From Stercorarius parasiticus (lineage: Eukaryota; Chordata; Aves; Charadriiformes; Stercorariidae), in the NCBI GenBank assembly GCA_013396915.1, contig VWZL01005037.1:1161140-1225139 (forward strand): 64,000 nucleotides of DNA, in the 5' to 3' direction. The position numbers and the translations under genes are program-made. The stretch's first letter is position 1; every line of letters starts with the position of its first letter. A model generated the notes under the pieces. That model did not search any database. It saw only the letters and a program-made list of their open reading frames with translations, and was not told the DNA's origin. This document shows positions 61,767 through 64,000 of this stretch, piece by piece.

Positions 61767-64000
61767 AGTGTCCACAGCAAAGCAAACAAAAGTTTAAAGT
61801 AAACTTTTTCAAATAACTCTTTTTCCTGGCAGAACTTTCTCTGTCTTCTGCTGGCTGAAGGGCATTGTAATTCATGCAATAAAAGGGGAAAAGATCTGCT
61901 GGTAGGGACTGTTTACTTTAAACTTCTGTTTGTTTTGCCTCCACTCTAGGAAAGAATGCAATATTTCTATGAAGCTCTGTTAATTTTTTTTTTTTTTTCC
62001 TCCCTTTGACTGACTTGAGCACTGGTGAAAGCACGCGATCGACAAACGGGGAACCAAAGGACTTTCAATCCTTGTAGAACAGAGATAGCATGAACCGTTG
62101 CACTGCAAGCTTCTTTTAATCGATCCTCTTTGAGTGAATGGCTGTTACCTGGTAATAACCATGTAGTTGGGCCAAAATTTTCAAACTAGTCTCCTAAGCT
62201 CAAACACCAGCAGTGAAATCAATGGTGAAGTTACTAAACCACTTCAGACACTAATTTTAAAATAGAATAAGTGCCAAACTATGGGTTTAATCAATTGGTC
62301 ACCACTTGTGGAAATACTGCCACTTTGTAGAGCTGTGTTCCAGACACAGTTTCCAGACCGATAGACCAGTCGTGCTGGTCTGGGAGCTGGTGTCTGCATG
62401 GGGACGCAGGTCCCTGGGAGGTGAAAGCCCCACGGTTGTTGCAGGCCAGGAGCATCCATTTGTGGTGCCTCATCACTTTGCGGGCAGCAGCTCATGAATT
62501 GCCCACCCTAAAGCAGCCAGAAACTGAGTTTCCAAACAGATTTTCCCCTGTCACCTGCTGTGGACTCTGTGTCTGAGTGCGCGTATGTGCTTTTCTCCTG
62601 ACTGAAAGAGGCTGAAGATGAGAACTTGCAAAGGGTTATATGGATAAAATGCTCAGTCCAAAGTGATGTTTTTCAGGGCAGTGTGGTGTGTGACATTTTG
62701 TCCTATTTTGTCATATATAAGAACAAGGTTGAAAAAGGAGGAGCATGGGGATAGTCTGTCCTCTCAACGCAGAGGTGATTGCTAGTAAGGCAACTGCCAT
62801 CATATGTGCTGGATCCAGCGTTTCTGGGAGATGTAACCTACATCCAGTTGCTTAATAACAGAGCAAGGGTTGGGTTTTCCCCTCTTAATTCATAGCCAGC
62901 AGTGACTCTGACCCACTTATACCTAAGTGCCTAGTAGCTGGGAGCAGTGGGTCTGGGTAGGGCATGCTCCAGCTCCTGTAAGGGTTCGGATCTACATCTC
63001 TTACTTGTCGGGAGCATTTGCCAGACGCTGCCCATGAGCTGGGACTCGGCAGAGAAGGGGCATATTTTCCTGACAAATCTCAGCTACTGAAAGCGAAAAA
63101 TCATGGGGCCAAGAGGGGCCTGAATGTCTCTCCCTTTGGAAGTGCACTGAGACATGAGGTGGAAGCCTGTGCTCTGGCAGCTCCTGCCAAGACTTTTTTC
63201 CCTTCTCCCCTCCCCCCACCCCTTTATATTGTCCAGCTGCTAGGGATGAGCCGGAAAAGAGCAGGAAGAGCAAAAGAACAGAAATAGCCCTGAGACTAGA
63301 GACCAGAAGTCAGGATTCCTCCCCACCACTGTCTCAACTGCGTGGCTTTATGGCCAGAGTCAAGTGCTCCAGCTTCCTTATCCACTAAGATGTGTCAGGG
63401 AAGGGACCAGCAACTGCTCTCTGCTTCCTTTCCCCCTCTCGTTATGTTAGGAGAATGCCGTTGACACTATGGTGTTTTTGAGGCACTCTGCCCTGGTGGC
63501 CGTAGGCGTTCACTGGCCTCCCCCTTTGCAGGGTGCCACGCGGAGGGCTCAGGTCCCGCTCGGGCACTGTATCACTGCAGACCCCCACATACCTGCTCCA
63601 CTCTACGCAGAGGCAGAGCTGGAGGGGTCTGCACAGCTTGGGGTCAGGCAGGGAGATATCTGGGGTCGTAAGAGAGATGCTGGGAGCAGATTTGGGTGTC
63701 CTGATTTTAGTGGTTGGCCTTTAAAAGCCTCCTTGATGCGCCTCAGGCTTCTGTAAGATCTGACCCTAAATATTGATCTAGAAAGTGTTAGATTTATTTT
63801 GGAAACAGGAGCTCCATTCCCAGGATGTTCAGGAATATAGATCTTCAGAGATGGAAGGGATTAAAAATGTCACCTCTTGTGTAACGAAAAACTAAGAACC
63901 TTATCCGAAAATGTCTGCCTCAAGCTTGTAGCTTGTGATGAGATAGTGCAACACTCTTAAAATTCCAGGATCTCAAGAATTCTTGCCCATTCAGCCCCTT

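Larger units (their letters stand above)
53600..64000. other. Downstream intergenic sequence
   Basis: No recognisable exon, RNA gene or second locus. It contains a CR1 fragment (about 54381-54676), poly(A) at 58691-58706, a T run near 57535-57548, a (TG)7 run at 61753-61766 and GC-richer patches at about 58.1-58.3, 59.75-60.0 and 60.4-60.7 kb. Open frames of 90-111 codons overlap on both strands in the GC-rich patches, which is what chance would give. Confidence 0.7.

Overview
The window looks like part of a vertebrate nuclear genome, most probably a bird. It is AT-rich and intron-dominated, with few interspersed repeats. The only recognisable transposable elements are two 3' fragments of CR1-type non-LTR retrotransposons, which is typical of bird genomes; another sauropsid cannot be excluded. 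There is one ambiguous base (N at 18051).

One protein-coding gene is supported. It lies on the + strand and fills the middle of the window: the adhesion G-protein-coupled receptor ADGRL4 (formerly ELTD1/ETL), an orphan receptor best known from endothelium. Fourteen coding exons can be placed base by base between 16714 and 52213. Every junction is GT-AG and the phases are consistent throughout. Together they encode 678 residues: two calcium-binding EGF modules, a GAIN domain ending in an intact GPS cleavage motif (His-Leu/Thr), seven transmembrane helices and a 20-residue Cys-rich cytoplasmic tail. The signal peptide and N-terminal EGF module expected for this protein are missing, so at least one more 5' coding exon lies outside the window or was not recognised in the first 16.7 kb.

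Layout: 1-16713 is 5' intronic (or upstream) sequence with no convincing exon. 16714-23398 holds the two cbEGF exons. 23922-31294 holds the GAIN/GPS exons. 32816-34423 encodes TM1 to the first half of TM5. A 15.4-kb intron (34424-49823) carries one CR1 copy, a hairpin element and several compositionally unusual patches. 49824-52213 encodes the rest of TM5 to the stop codon. 52214 to about 53600 is the 3' UTR with several poly(A) signals. 53600-64000 is apparently intergenic, with one CR1 fragment.

No second gene, tRNA, rRNA or CRISPR array was found. The less expected items are a GC-rich retrocopy-like fragment in an intron at about 27150-27395, a 145-bp hairpin element at 39466-39610, a strong 56-nt hairpin at 3434-3489, and a 176-codon open frame in the large intron that is probably not a gene.
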